DNA of 64,000 bases from Hyphomicrobiaceae bacterium (GTDB taxonomy: Bacteria; Pseudomonadota; Alphaproteobacteria; Rhizobiales; Hyphomicrobiaceae): assembly GCA_020442165.1 (NCBI GenBank), contig JAGRKV010000029.1, forward strand, positions 62,001 to 126,000, written 5' to 3'. Of this stretch, positions 49,614 to 58,540 are shown in pieces. A model generated the notes under the pieces. The model had not been told where the DNA came from. It did not search any database and saw only the letters and a program-made list of their open reading frames with translations. Positions within the stretch are counted from its first letter, which is position 1. Each line of letters starts with the position of its first letter. Made by a program: the position numbers and the translations under genes.

Positions 49614-50315
49614 TCAGGCGACTGTGACGTGCAGTTGACCCACGCCAGCAACACCCGCATCGAGTTCATCGCCCCGCGCCACGCGGCCCACACCTGCGGG
49701 CGTCCCAGTCAGAATCACGTCGCCACCACCCAGCTTGAAATAGCGGGAAAGCACTGCGATCTGCTCACCAACACCCCAGATCATTTGCTGCAAATCGCCG
49801 GTTTGACGCCTTGTTCCGTTCTGATCGAGCCAGATCTCCCCCGCACTTGGATGACCGGTTTGCGCCGCTGGCCAGACCGGGCTGCACGGCGCTGAATGCT
49901 CGAAGGCCTTGCCGACTTCCCAGGGTCGACCAAGTTTCTTGGCTTCGCCCTGCAGGTCGCGGCGCGTCATGTCGAGCGCTACGCCATATCCGAAAACGTG
50001 ATCGAGCGCGCGCGCCGCATCAATATCTACCCCGCCAGATTTCAAAAAGACCGCCATTTCGACTTCAAACTGCACATCGCTTGAATGCGCCGGAAATGGA
50101 AACACCCCATCGGCAATGAGATTCTCGGGGCTTTTCTGGAAGAAAAACGGCGGCTCACGGTCAGGGTCGTGCCCCATCTCCCGCGCATGTTCGGCGTAGT
50201 TGCGGCCGATGCAGTAGACCCGGCGTACCGGGAAAAGGAGATCGCTGCCAGCCACAGGCAGCGTTGGCCGTGGGGAAGGCGGGATGACGTAGTCCATTGC
50301 CGTGCGATCCACCAT
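49614..50315 (-). CDS. Fumarylacetoacetate hydrolase (FAH) family protein
   Basis: A 233-residue FAH-family hydrolase or isomerase. Metal site EVEMAVFLK (Glu-x-Glu) and Asp in DMTRRDLQ, with VYCIGRNYAEHAREMG at the N-terminus and GDVILTGTPAGVG near the end. Family members act on oxaloacetate, acylpyruvates or aromatic catabolites; no pathway genes are adjacent. ATG 50315 and ATG 50297 are both possible. A TAG stop precedes the ATG in frame at 50329-50331, so the hexamer tract 20 bases upstream is not part of the protein. Confidence 0.87.
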   Translation of the reverse strand: MVDRTAMDYVIPPSPRPTLPVAGSDLLFPVRRVYCIGRNYAEHAREMGHDPDREPPFFFQKSPENLIADGVFPFPAHSSDVQFEVEMAVFLKSGGVDIDAARALDHVFGYGVALDMTRRDLQGEAKKLGRPWEVGKAFEHSAPCSPVWPAAQTGHPSAGEIWLDQNGTRRQTGDLQQMIWGVGEQIAVLSRYFKLGGGDVILTGTPAGVGRVARGDELDAGVAGVGQLHVTVA

Positions 50316-50334
50316 TTCGCTGCTCGTCTACAGG

Positions 50335-50398
50335 TTCGAGTTCGAGTTCGAGTTCGAGTTCGAGTTCGAGTTCGAGTTCGAGTTCGAGTTCGAGTTCG
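50335..50398. repeat. Pure TTCGAG hexanucleotide tract, about 10.7 units
   Basis: Ten perfect TTCGAG units then TTCG, 64 bases, between the FAH gene (ATG 20 bases away) and phoX. Any frame of it is open (Phe-Glu, Arg-Val or Ser runs), but it belongs to no credible gene. Such tracts slip in replication, so length may vary between strains. Confidence 0.95.
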
Positions 50399-50543
50399 GA
50401 CGTTTGATGCTCATACGATGGTCGTCAAGCGCTTGTGAAGACGATGCACGATTTAGCGACTCCCAAACCAGTTGGTCGGCCATACCCATGTATTGCATGC
50501 CCCATGTGTTGAACGCGGCCAGATCTCGCCAACGACAGCGCGT

Positions 50544-50572
50544 CTGTCATCTTCCCGTCGTGAGGTTGTCGC
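50544..50572 (+). promoter_or_regulatory. PHO-box-like site upstream of phoX
   Basis: CTGTCAT (50544-50550), four bases, CCGTCGT (50555-50561), four bases, TTGTCGC (50566-50572): three 7-base units at the 11-base period of a PhoB site (consensus CTGTCAT). The first is perfect, the second matches 5 of 7, the third 4 of 7. A TATAAG at 50591-50596 may be the -10. Confidence 0.55.
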
Positions 50573-50660
50573 TACCTCTGGATCTGGAATTATAAGGATG
50601 AGCAGCTGCGGTTAACCCGTCGGCACAAATCCGTCGGTCCTGGATCGGGAGATCAAAGCA

Positions 50661-52625
50661 ATGCAGCGTCCATTCAAGCCATCAGCCGTCCTCGCAGAAG
50701 AAGGTGAGGATGAGGCGACAAACCTCACCGCCAACCCCACGATCGGGGACATCATCTCCGAGCGGCTCTCGCGCCGCATATTGCTGTCGGGCGCGCTAGC
50801 CACAGCGGCAATGGCTGTGACCGCCTCACCTCGCGAACTGATCGCCGCAGAATCGAGCAACCCAGCGACGCCAAATTTCAACTTCCCCGAACTCGCCGCC
50901 GGCGCAGATGAACGTCATCACGTCGCCGAAGGATACGACGCCGATATCCTGATCCGCTGGGGCGACAAGGTTCTGAAGGATGCACCCGACTTCACTCCGG
51001 GCGTGCCCGACCCCGAGGCGCAACAGCGTCAATTCGGCTACAACAACGATTTCCTTGGCTACCTGCCGCTGGACGGCAGCAGCGAGCATGGCCTGCTGGT
51101 CGCAAACCACGAATACACCGATCCCGAACTCATGTTCACAGGCGTCGAGGTTGGTGCGGGCAAGCAGGCCAACTGGGATCAAATCTCCAGGCAACAAGTC
51201 GATGCCGAAATGATGGCCCATGGCGGGTCTGTCATTGAGGTCAAACGCGAAGGCGGCAAATGGACCGTCTTGCCCGATTCCAAATACGCACGGCGTATCA
51301 CCGCTGAAACGGACATGCGCATCTCTGGCCCCGCCGCCGGCCGCCCCAAGCTGAAAACGTCGGCGGACCCGAGTGGCACGCGCGTCAAGGGAATGCTCAA
51401 CAACTGCGCTGGCGCCATGACGCCGTGGGGCACCTGGCTGACCTGCGAGGAGAACTTCAACAATTATTTCTGGGGCAAGGGCGAAATTAACAAGGCAACT
51501 GACGCAGCGGCACTCAAACGCTACGGCATCCCCTCCGAAAACTATTTCTGGGCCAAGTTCCACGAACGCTTCGACATCATCAAGGAACCCAACGAAGCCA
51601 ACCGCTTCGGCTGGGTCGTCGAAATCGATCCGATGGACCCCGAATCGACACCCGTTAAGCGCACGGCCCTCGGCAGGTTCAAGCACGAAGGCGCCGGCAA
51701 CATCGTCAACCGCGATGGCCGCTTCGTTGTCTACCAGGGTGACGACCAACGGTTCGACTACGTCTACCGCTTCGTGACCAAGAACACCGTCGACCTCGCC
51801 AATCCAAAGGCCAACAAGGATATCCTCGACGAGGGCACGCTCTATGTCGCCCGCTTCGACGCCGATGGCTCGGGCGCTTGGCTGCCTCTTGAACATGGCA
51901 CCGCCCCGCTCGACGCCGCCAATGGCTTCAACGACCAAGGTGACGTGGTCGTTCACGCGCGCATGGCCGCCGACCTCCTGGGCGCAACCAAGATGGACCG
52001 CCCCGAGGACATCGAAGCCAACCCAAAGACCGGCAAGGTCTATGTGATGCTCACCAACAATACCAAGCGCACAGTTGCCGAAACCGATGCCGCCAACCCG
52101 CGGGCGAAGAATGCCTTCGGCCATATTCTGGAAATCACACCCGACAGCGGCGACCACGCAGCCCCAACCTTCCGCTGGGAGATCTTGGTGCGCTGTGGCG
52201 ATCCCGCCAAAGGCGACGTCGGCGCCACCTTCAACCCACGGACCACCAAGGACGGCTGGTTCGGCACACCCGACAATTGCGTCGTCGATTCACTCGGCCG
52301 GCTGTGGATCGCCACCGATGGCAACTCGCTGGACAAAACCGGACGCACTGACGGCATTTGGGCAATGGAAACCAGCGGCGAGACCCGCGCCACGTCGAAG
52401 CTGTTCTTCCGTGTACCGGTAGGCGCCGAGATGTGCGGTCCGATGTTCACGCCAGACGCGGAAACCCTGTTCGTCGCGGTCCAGCATCCCGGCGAAGGCG
52501 ATTCCGATTCACCGTCCACATTTGAGAACCCGACAACGCGCTGGCCGGACTTCAAGCCCGACATGCCCCCAAGGCCATCTATCGTGGCAATCACCCGGCG
52601 TGGCGGCGGCAAGATCGGCGTCTAG
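50661..52625 (+). CDS. phoX: PhoX-family phosphatase (DUF839), Tat-exported
   Basis: A 654-residue protein. The N-terminus has a twin-arginine signal, LSRRILLSGALATAAM, preceded by an unusual 38-residue leader. The rest matches PhoX: GLLVANHEYTDPELMF, CAGAMTPWGTWLTCEENFNNYF, PEDIEANPKTGKVYVMLTNNT and MCGPMFTPDAETLFVAVQHPGEG. PhoX is a monomeric iron/calcium alkaline phosphatase that frees phosphate from organic phosphate in the periplasm. A PHO-box-like site about 90 bases upstream supports phosphate control. The phosphatase function is by family; some DUF839 proteins have other roles. Confidence 0.87.
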   Translation: MQRPFKPSAVLAEEGEDEATNLTANPTIGDIISERLSRRILLSGALATAAMAVTASPRELIAAESSNPATPNFNFPELAAGADERHHVAEGYDADILIRWGDKVLKDAPDFTPGVPDPEAQQRQFGYNNDFLGYLPLDGSSEHGLLVANHEYTDPELMFTGVEVGAGKQANWDQISRQQVDAEMMAHGGSVIEVKREGGKWTVLPDSKYARRITAETDMRISGPAAGRPKLKTSADPSGTRVKGMLNNCAGAMTPWGTWLTCEENFNNYFWGKGEINKATDAAALKRYGIPSENYFWAKFHERFDIIKEPNEANRFGWVVEIDPMDPESTPVKRTALGRFKHEGAGNIVNRDGRFVVYQGDDQRFDYVYRFVTKNTVDLANPKANKDILDEGTLYVARFDADGSGAWLPLEHGTAPLDAANGFNDQGDVVVHARMAADLLGATKMDRPEDIEANPKTGKVYVMLTNNTKRTVAETDAANPRAKNAFGHILEITPDSGDHAAPTFRWEILVRCGDPAKGDVGATFNPRTTKDGWFGTPDNCVVDSLGRLWIATDGNSLDKTGRTDGIWAMETSGETRATSKLFFRVPVGAEMCGPMFTPDAETLFVAVQHPGEGDSDSPSTFENPTTRWPDFKPDMPPRPSIVAITRRGGGKIGV

Positions 52626-52791
52626 CGCCTGAAAGGCTGCGCGAAAAGGCGGAAAACCGGCGTTTTTTACCCGTATACCCTGATACGACCAACAACCGCC
52701 TTGCCCCGCGCGCGCCATCGGTGCAAACAACACTCAACTGATGGAGATCTGCCGCAACAAGCTGCGGCCGCCGCTACGGACACCTCACACG

Positions 52792-53865
52792 ATGTTGACA
52801 CGAGCGCCCGCTTCCTGCCCGCACGACGATGCATCGCCTCGCCACGACTGGACCCCTCGCGAAGCGACCGCGCTCTACCAATTGCCCTTCAACGACCTGC
52901 TCTTCCGTGCCGCGAGCGTGCATCGCGCCTGCTTCGATCCCAACAAGGTGCAAAAGAGTCGGTTGCTGTCGATCAAGACCGGCGGCTGCGCGGAGGATTG
53001 CGGCTACTGCAGCCAGTCCGCGCACCATCCCTCCGGCCTCAAGGCTTCGAAGCTGATGGAGGTCGAGCGCGTTCTCTCCGAAGCTAGGAAGGCCAAGGCC
53101 GGCGGTGCCACGCGCTACTGCATGGGCGCGGCATGGCGCGAACCCAAGGCGCGCGACATGGATGCGATCGTCGCCATGGTCGAGGGCGTCAAGGCAATGG
53201 GCATGGAAACGTGCATGACGTTGGGCATGCTGACCGATGAGGACATCGGCCGCCTCAAGCATGCAGGTCTCGACTATTACAACCACAACATCGACACCTC
53301 GGAGCGCTACTACTCCGAGATCATCAAGACGCGCACATTTGCCGACCGGTTGGACACTCTCGCTCGGGTGCGCGAAGCCGGGATGAAGGTCTGTTCCGGC
53401 GGCATCGTCGGCATGGGTGAGACGGCTGACGACCGCGTCGACATGCTGGTGACGCTCGCCAACCTCGAAGAGCATCCTGAAAGCGTGCCGATCAACATGC
53501 TGATCGCCATTCCCGGCACACCGCTGGAAAATACGACGCCAATCGACCCCATCGAATTCGTGCGCACCATCGCAGTTGCCCGCATCATGATGCCCCGCTC
53601 GTTCGTGAGGCTCTCAGCCGGGCGAACCGAGATGACAGACGAATTGCAGGCTCTTTGCTTCTTTGCCGGCGCCAACTCCATATTCGTCGGCGACACGCTG
53701 CTCACCGCCGACAACCCAGGCGAGGACAAGGACGCAGCATTGTTCCGTCGGCTCGGCATCGAGGGACTTGAAAGCGAGCACGACCGCCACACCACCGGAC
53801 ACGCGCAGGGGGAAGAAGCGCCTGCCGGACGATCCGGGTGCAATGGGCATGCAAGATCCGCATAA
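52792..53865 (+). CDS. bioB: Biotin synthase
   Basis: A 357-residue radical SAM enzyme that inserts sulfur into dethiobiotin. The iron-sulfur cluster motif is [18 protein letters not shown] with cysteines 66, 70 and 73. Others: [44 protein letters not shown] and [12 protein letters not shown]. First gene of bioBFDAZ. ATG 52792 is chosen; ATG 52741 is 17 codons upstream in frame. Its C-terminus overlaps the bioF start by 23 bases. I looked for a BioR operator before it (TTATCTATAA-like) and found none. Confidence 0.95.
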   Translation: MLTRAPASCPHDDASPRHDWTPREATALYQLPFNDLLFRAASVHRACFDPNKVQKSRLLSIKTGGCAEDCGYCSQSAHHPSGLKASKLMEVERVLSEARKAKAGGATRYCMGAAWREPKARDMDAIVAMVEGVKAMGMETCMTLGMLTDEDIGRLKHAGLDYYNHNIDTSERYYSEIIKTRTFADRLDTLARVREAGMKVCSGGIVGMGETADDRVDMLVTLANLEEHPESVPINMLIAIPGTPLENTTPIDPIEFVRTIAVARIMMPRSFVRLSAGRTEMTDELQALCFFAGANSIFVGDTLLTADNPGEDKDAALFRRLGIEGLESEHDRHTTGHAQGEEAPAGRSGCNGHARSA

Positions 53866-54982
53866 GCGATCGCTGCAAGCCCTCGCGCATCGCCGGCGTC
53901 TGCGAATCCTGCAGCCACGCCATGGTCTCGATTTCTCATCCAATGACTATCTCGGACTGGCCGAATCCAATTTCCTGAGGGCTGCATCGCGCGCGGCCTT
54001 GGAGCGCGGCGTGCCCCTGGGCGCGGGCGGCTCCCGCCTGTTGCGCGGCAATCATCCCGAACACGAGCAACTCGAAGCAGAAGCGTCAGAATTTTTCGGC
54101 GGTGAGTCCGCACTCTTTTTCGGAGGCGGCTTTGCAGCCAACACAGCCCTCTTCGCCACGCTGCCGCAGCGCGCAGACTTCATCGCCTTCGACGCGCTCA
54201 TTCATGCAAGCGTTCACGACGGCATGGCGATGTCGCGCGCAACGCATCGCCCTTTTGCCCACAACGATCCGGGTTCCTGCGACGAGGCCATCGCAGCCTG
54301 GCGACGGGAAGGTGGCAAGGGACGTGCCTGGATTGCCATCGAAAGCCTCTATTCGATGGACGGCGATATGGCACCGCTCCGCGATCTGGCCGAAGTGGCA
54401 CGCCGTCACGACGCTATGCTGGTGATCGACGAAGCACACGCCACAGGCGCCATCGGCCCTGAAGGACGCGGTCTTGCAGCGGAACTCGAAGGTCGCAACA
54501 ACGTCATCGCACTCCACACTTGCGGCAAGGCCCTCGGCGTATCAGGCGCAATCATCACCTTGCCCGCAACACAGCGCGACTACATGGTCAACCGGGCACG
54601 CCCCTTCATCTATGCCACTGCTCCCTCGCCATTGATCGCGGCAACCGTAAGAGCCGCGCTGAAGATCATTCGCGATGAACCCCTGCGCCGATTGGACCTC
54701 GCCGCCCGGGTCGCGCATGCAGGCAATCTTCTGCAAACCCATTGCGGGATAGCACCTACCGGCACGCATATTCAGCCCATCATTGTCCATCGCGACGAGA
54801 CGGCACTCCAGCTTGCGGATCAGTTGCAGACCGCCGGCTTCGACGTCCGCGCCGTTCGCCCACCGACCGTCCCCGAAGGCACGTCGCGCCTGAGGATCTC
54901 GCTGACGTTGAACGTCACCGACAACGACGTAACGCGCCTCATCGAAACGCTGGCACCCTTGCTGCGGGAGGCCACGCAATGA
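53843..54982 (+). CDS. bioF: 8-amino-7-oxononanoate synthase
   Basis: A 379-residue PLP enzyme that condenses pimeloyl-thioester with alanine. Family marks: [50 protein letters not shown], and the PLP lysine in [12 protein letters not shown]. The frame is open upstream but overlaps bioB; ATG 53843 or 53849 starts it inside the end of bioB. Its stop overlaps the bioD start by four bases (ATGA). Confidence 0.94.
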   Translation: MGMQDPHKRSLQALAHRRRLRILQPRHGLDFSSNDYLGLAESNFLRAASRAALERGVPLGAGGSRLLRGNHPEHEQLEAEASEFFGGESALFFGGGFAANTALFATLPQRADFIAFDALIHASVHDGMAMSRATHRPFAHNDPGSCDEAIAAWRREGGKGRAWIAIESLYSMDGDMAPLRDLAEVARRHDAMLVIDEAHATGAIGPEGRGLAAELEGRNNVIALHTCGKALGVSGAIITLPATQRDYMVNRARPFIYATAPSPLIAATVRAALKIIRDEPLRRLDLAARVAHAGNLLQTHCGIAPTGTHIQPIIVHRDETALQLADQLQTAGFDVRAVRPPTVPEGTSRLRISLTLNVTDNDVTRLIETLAPLLREATQ

Positions 54983-55626
54983 CGCGCGCGTTCGTCGTCA
55001 CAGGAACCGACACCGGCATCGGCAAGACCGTTGCATCCGCAGCGCTCGTCACGCTACTTGATGGCAATTACTGGAAGCCCATTCAGGCTGGCCTTGAAGG
55101 CGAAACCGATCGCCAGACGGTATTACGGCTGACAGGTCTGGATGAAACGCGCGCGCCCACGGAAGCCTACCGCCTGACCACACCGGCATCCCCCCATTGC
55201 GCCGCCGAAATCGACGGTATCACGATCGATGAGGCACGGCTCGCGCCCCCGGCAACCACGCGCCCGCTTATCATCGAAGCGGCCGGCGGTCTGCTCGTTC
55301 CCATCACCCGCAAACTGTTGCAGATCGACCTGATTGCAGGCTGGCGGCTGCCAATCGTCCTCGTGGCGGCGACACGGCTCGGCACCATCAATCACACTCT
55401 GCTTTCCATCGAGGCATTGAAGCACCGCGACATGACAATTGCTGGTATAGTATTTTCAGGCGACGACAACCCCGACACCATGCACACCATCGCCGACTTC
55501 GCATCTGTTTCCGTCATTGGTCGTCTGCCGCATCTCGATCCACTCGATGAAAACACGCTAAGCGTGGCCGCCCACGCACATCTGGATATCCGCCCGTTCA
55601 GCAACGTCCTTGGAGACGTGTCATGA
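54979..55626 (+). CDS. bioD: Dethiobiotin synthetase
   Basis: A 215-residue ATP-dependent carboxylase. P-loop GTDTGIGKT at the N-terminus, KPIQAGLEGETDRQTV, EAAGGLLVPIT, and LVAATRLGTINHTLLSIEAL. The ATG at 54979 overlaps the bioF stop. It also overlaps the bioA start by four bases, so the whole biotin operon is translationally linked. Confidence 0.94.
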   Translation: MTRAFVVTGTDTGIGKTVASAALVTLLDGNYWKPIQAGLEGETDRQTVLRLTGLDETRAPTEAYRLTTPASPHCAAEIDGITIDEARLAPPATTRPLIIEAAGGLLVPITRKLLQIDLIAGWRLPIVLVAATRLGTINHTLLSIEALKHRDMTIAGIVFSGDDNPDTMHTIADFASVSVIGRLPHLDPLDENTLSVAAHAHLDIRPFSNVLGDVS

Positions 55627-56903
55627 CAGGGAACAGCACATCGCCGGTCTGGCACCCCTTCACGCAACACGCGACAGCACCCGCACCGATCAAGGTCGCC
55701 CATGCCGAAGGCGCACGGCTTTGGACTACGGATCACGACATAATCATTGACGCGATTTCGTCATGGTGGGTCGTCACCCACGGCCATGGCCACCGCAAGA
55801 TCATGGCCGCAATCAAGGACCAGGCAGACCGGCTCGATCAGGTCATATTCGCAGGCTTTACGCACGAGCCGGCTGAAGCATTGGCACGGGAGCTGATCGA
55901 ACTGGTGCCACCTGGCCTCACCCGCGTCTTCTATTCCGATAGCGGCTCGACCGCAGTCGAAGTCGCGCTGAAAATGGCATTGGGCACGTTCCACAATCGC
56001 GGCGAGAAGCGCACACGCATCCTGTCCTTGGAACATGGCTATCATGGCGACACCATCGGCACGATGGCTGCGGGCGCACGCGGCGTTTTCAATGCCGCCT
56101 ATGCACCGCTGCTTTATGACGTGACGCGCATTCCTTTCCCGGTTGCGGGCCAGGAACAGACCACGTTTGATGCCATTGATGCCGCCTGCCGGACAGGCGA
56201 CGTTGCGGCCATGATTGTCGAGCCACTGATCCTTGGCGCCGGCGGCATGCTCATGTACGCCCCAACGGCCCTCGCGGAAATGGCGCGCATCGTCCGCCAT
56301 TACGGTGCGCTGTTCATTGCCGACGAGGTGATGACCGGATGGGGCCGCACGGGCACACTGTTCGCCTCGGAACAGGCAGGCCCTGTTCCCGATCTCCTAT
56401 GTCTGGCAAAGGGACTGACTGGCGGCGCCATTCCACTTGCCGCCACGCTCGCCACCGAAGAGATCTTCGACGCGCATTTCTCGGAAGACCGTTCGAAGAC
56501 CTTTTTCCATTCCTCGTCCTACACGGCCAATCCCATTGCCTGCGCCGCCGCTCTTGCCAACGTGAAAGTCTGGCGACAAGAACCCGTGCTCGCCCGCATC
56601 AAGACCTTGACCGAAATGCAGCGCCGCCGGCTTGCGGCGCTTGGAACCGACAATCGCTTTCGCAACATTCGCCAGCTTGGCACCATTGCAGCCCTCGACA
56701 TCGATGTCCCCGATGGTGGATATTTGGCGCGCATCGGCCCCGCTCTGCAGCGTCACGCCTTGTCGATGGGTGTGCTGCTGCGGCCGCTCGGCAATACGGT
56801 TTACGTCATGCCGCCATACTGCATTTCGTCCGATGACCTCGATCAGGTCTATCGCGCAATCGTTGCCGGCGAGGCATTTGCCCGCGCGGGAGCTGCATCA
56901 TGA
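55623..56903 (+). CDS. bioA: Adenosylmethionine-8-amino-7-oxononanoate aminotransferase
   Basis: A 426-residue class III aminotransferase using SAM as amino donor. Marks: SSWWVVTHGHGHRKI, FYSDSGSTAVEVALKMA, EHGYHGDTIGTMAAG, DEVMTGWGRTGTLFA, and the PLP lysine in LCLAKGLTGG. Overlaps bioD and bioZ by four bases each. Fourth gene of the operon. Confidence 0.95.
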   Translation: MTGNSTSPVWHPFTQHATAPAPIKVAHAEGARLWTTDHDIIIDAISSWWVVTHGHGHRKIMAAIKDQADRLDQVIFAGFTHEPAEALARELIELVPPGLTRVFYSDSGSTAVEVALKMALGTFHNRGEKRTRILSLEHGYHGDTIGTMAAGARGVFNAAYAPLLYDVTRIPFPVAGQEQTTFDAIDAACRTGDVAAMIVEPLILGAGGMLMYAPTALAEMARIVRHYGALFIADEVMTGWGRTGTLFASEQAGPVPDLLCLAKGLTGGAIPLAATLATEEIFDAHFSEDRSKTFFHSSSYTANPIACAAALANVKVWRQEPVLARIKTLTEMQRRRLAALGTDNRFRNIRQLGTIAALDIDVPDGGYLARIGPALQRHALSMGVLLRPLGNTVYVMPPYCISSDDLDQVYRAIVAGEAFARAGAAS

Positions 56904-57886
56904 TCGACACGGGCGCAGAAATCGTTGGTTTGGGCCACTACTCGCCCGAGCGCATCGTGACCAATGCCGAAATCGAACAGCAGCTGGACGTAGCACCCGG
57001 CTGGATCGAGCGCCGCACGGGCATTCTCGAACGCCGCTTCGCTGCCGACGACGAAGCACTCTCCGACATGGCGATCAGGGCTGGCGAAATGGCCCTCGCC
57101 GGATCGGGGATCGCCCGCGACCAAATCGCGTTGACCGTTCTTGCGACCTCGACACCCGATCACCTGTTGCCACCATCAGCTCCATTGGTCGCGCATAAAC
57201 TTGGCCTCACGCGGTCGGGCGCCATCGACATGGCCGGCGCTTGTGCGGGGTTCCTCTATGCGCTCACCTTTGCGGATGCGTTCGTCAAGACCCAGCGTAG
57301 GCCAGCGGTTGTAATCGCGGCAAACATTCTCTCCCGCCGCATCAATCCAGTCGAACGCGCGAGCGCGGTACTCTTCGCCGATGCAGCTGGCGCAGTTGTC
57401 GTCGCTCCGACCAGCCGCGCCGATGCCGGCATCCTGGGCTGTGAACTCGCCGCAGAAGGCAGCGGCTATGATCTCATCAAGATCACCGCTGGCGGCAGCC
57501 GCACACCATTCTCCAAGGCGCGCAATGCCGACGAATTCCTGATGACCATTTCCGATGGCAAATCCGTCTTTGTCAAAGCCGTCGACATGATGGCGAGCAC
57601 TGCGCGCATTGCGCTCGCTGCCGCCGGCTTATCCGTCGAAGACATGGCGCATTGGGTGCCGCACCAGGCCAACACGCGCATCATCGAGGCAACGCGCACA
57701 AAACTCGCCATGCCTCCAGAAAACACATTGTCCTCCGTCGTTGGCTACGGCAACAGCTCGGCGGCGACGATACCGTTTACGATGTCGTTACTGGCGGACG
57801 AGCGCAATTACCAGCAAGGCGATCGGCTTTTGCTCACAGCGGCAGGCGCGGGGTTAACCGGGGGCGCCATCGTCTGGGGCTGGTAG
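56900..57886 (+). CDS. bioZ: BioZ, FabH-like 3-ketoacyl-ACP synthase for pimeloyl-ACP
   Basis: A 328-residue KAS III homologue. The Cys-His-Asn triad is Cys115 in AGACAGFLYAL, His255 in VPHQANTR and Asn285 in GYGNSSAAT. In Agrobacterium and related bacteria BioZ uses glutaryl-CoA and malonyl-ACP to start pimeloyl-ACP, replacing BioC/BioH. Place in the biotin operon makes this more likely than a plain FabH. It overlaps bioA by four bases and ends the operon. Confidence 0.9.
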   Translation: MIDTGAEIVGLGHYSPERIVTNAEIEQQLDVAPGWIERRTGILERRFAADDEALSDMAIRAGEMALAGSGIARDQIALTVLATSTPDHLLPPSAPLVAHKLGLTRSGAIDMAGACAGFLYALTFADAFVKTQRRPAVVIAANILSRRINPVERASAVLFADAAGAVVVAPTSRADAGILGCELAAEGSGYDLIKITAGGSRTPFSKARNADEFLMTISDGKSVFVKAVDMMASTARIALAAAGLSVEDMAHWVPHQANTRIIEATRTKLAMPPENTLSSVVGYGNSSAATIPFTMSLLADERNYQQGDRLLLTAAGAGLTGGAIVWGW

Positions 57887-57937
57887 CAATCCACCCATTT
57901 CATGCCAGGTGGCTGACTGCACCGGCTTTGTTGCGTC

Positions 57938-58459
57938 TCAATCAGCCGGAAGCGCCGCAAAGGCAATCTCGCGTGCGGCCGGGGCGCTGAGGCCGCACTC
58001 CAGCGCCTGCTGATAGAATTTCTCACGCTGCGCCGCTGTAGCCCCGAGCGAACGTCCGAACTCTTTCAACTTGCCGGCAAGTCGACGCTGGCTGCCGCCA
58101 TCGCGTCCACCAAGCTCGCGGCGGAACACGCGCTCGACAGCTTCCGGCAACTCTGGGCCGCAGATGAAATAGCGTAGGTACTTCAGGAAATCGGCTTGCT
58201 CGTAGAGTTGTTCACCACTCACGCCGGATTGCTCCAGCTCCGCGCGCACCGACACATCACGTCCCAGATTGTGCTCCGCCTCATCGAAGAACCTTAGCCG
58301 ATGCTCAGGAACAGCCTCGCGCTCCAGTATCGAAACCGCAAGCAGTCGCGCCAGCTCCGCATTGTTGGCCGCCTGCTCGCCATCGAGCTTGGCGGCATCA
58401 GGCGGAAACGCGATCGAGTCGAACAGCGCGATCTCGAAATCGTTGAGGTGGATGTCCAT
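57938..58459 (-). CDS. Hypothetical protein downstream of the slipin gene
   Basis: A 173-residue protein with no signal, no membrane helix and mostly helical, charged sequence: IALFDSIAFPPDAAKLDGEQ, FLKYLRYFICGPELP, RELGGRDGGSQRRLAGKLKE. I do not recognise a family. The reading is helped by its position: it is on the same strand as the slipin gene, 81 bases after it, so both may form one transcript. ATG 58459 is chosen; the frame extends to 58528. Confidence 0.68.
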   Translation of the reverse strand: MDIHLNDFEIALFDSIAFPPDAAKLDGEQAANNAELARLLAVSILEREAVPEHRLRFFDEAEHNLGRDVSVRAELEQSGVSGEQLYEQADFLKYLRYFICGPELPEAVERVFRRELGGRDGGSQRRLAGKLKEFGRSLGATAAQREKFYQQALECGLSAPAAREIAFAALPAD

Positions 58460-58540
58460 CAGATCAAAGGTTCCAGAATGTATCTCGGCCGGTCTGCCCG
58501 CCGCGGTGCCACGAACCGCGACGAGCAACCCTAGCCGATA

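Larger units (their letters stand above)
50316..50660. other. Intergenic region between divergent FAH gene and phoX
   Basis: 345 bases with no gene. It holds a TTCGAG hexanucleotide tract (50335-50398) and a PHO-box-like set (50544-50572) with a TATAAG -10 candidate at 50591-50596 in front of phoX. Confidence 0.6.

Noticed and set aside
50335..50398. CRISPR array or VNTR-type protein repeat
   Set aside because: The units are six bases with no spacers, so it is a simple sequence repeat, not CRISPR.
50085..50438. A frame containing an Arg-Val repeat
   Set aside because: It is the hexanucleotide tract read through in one frame and runs antisense to the FAH gene, so it is not a credible gene.
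50826..52157. A 443-codon open frame on the minus strand
   Set aside because: Antisense to phoX, with a Gly/Val/Asp-rich composition typical of mirrored high-GC coding DNA.
52626..52791. BioR operator or biotin regulatory site before bioB
   Set aside because: No TTATCTATAA-type palindrome occurs; the stretch near 52645-52668 has a T-run after an imperfect stem, too weak to call a terminator.
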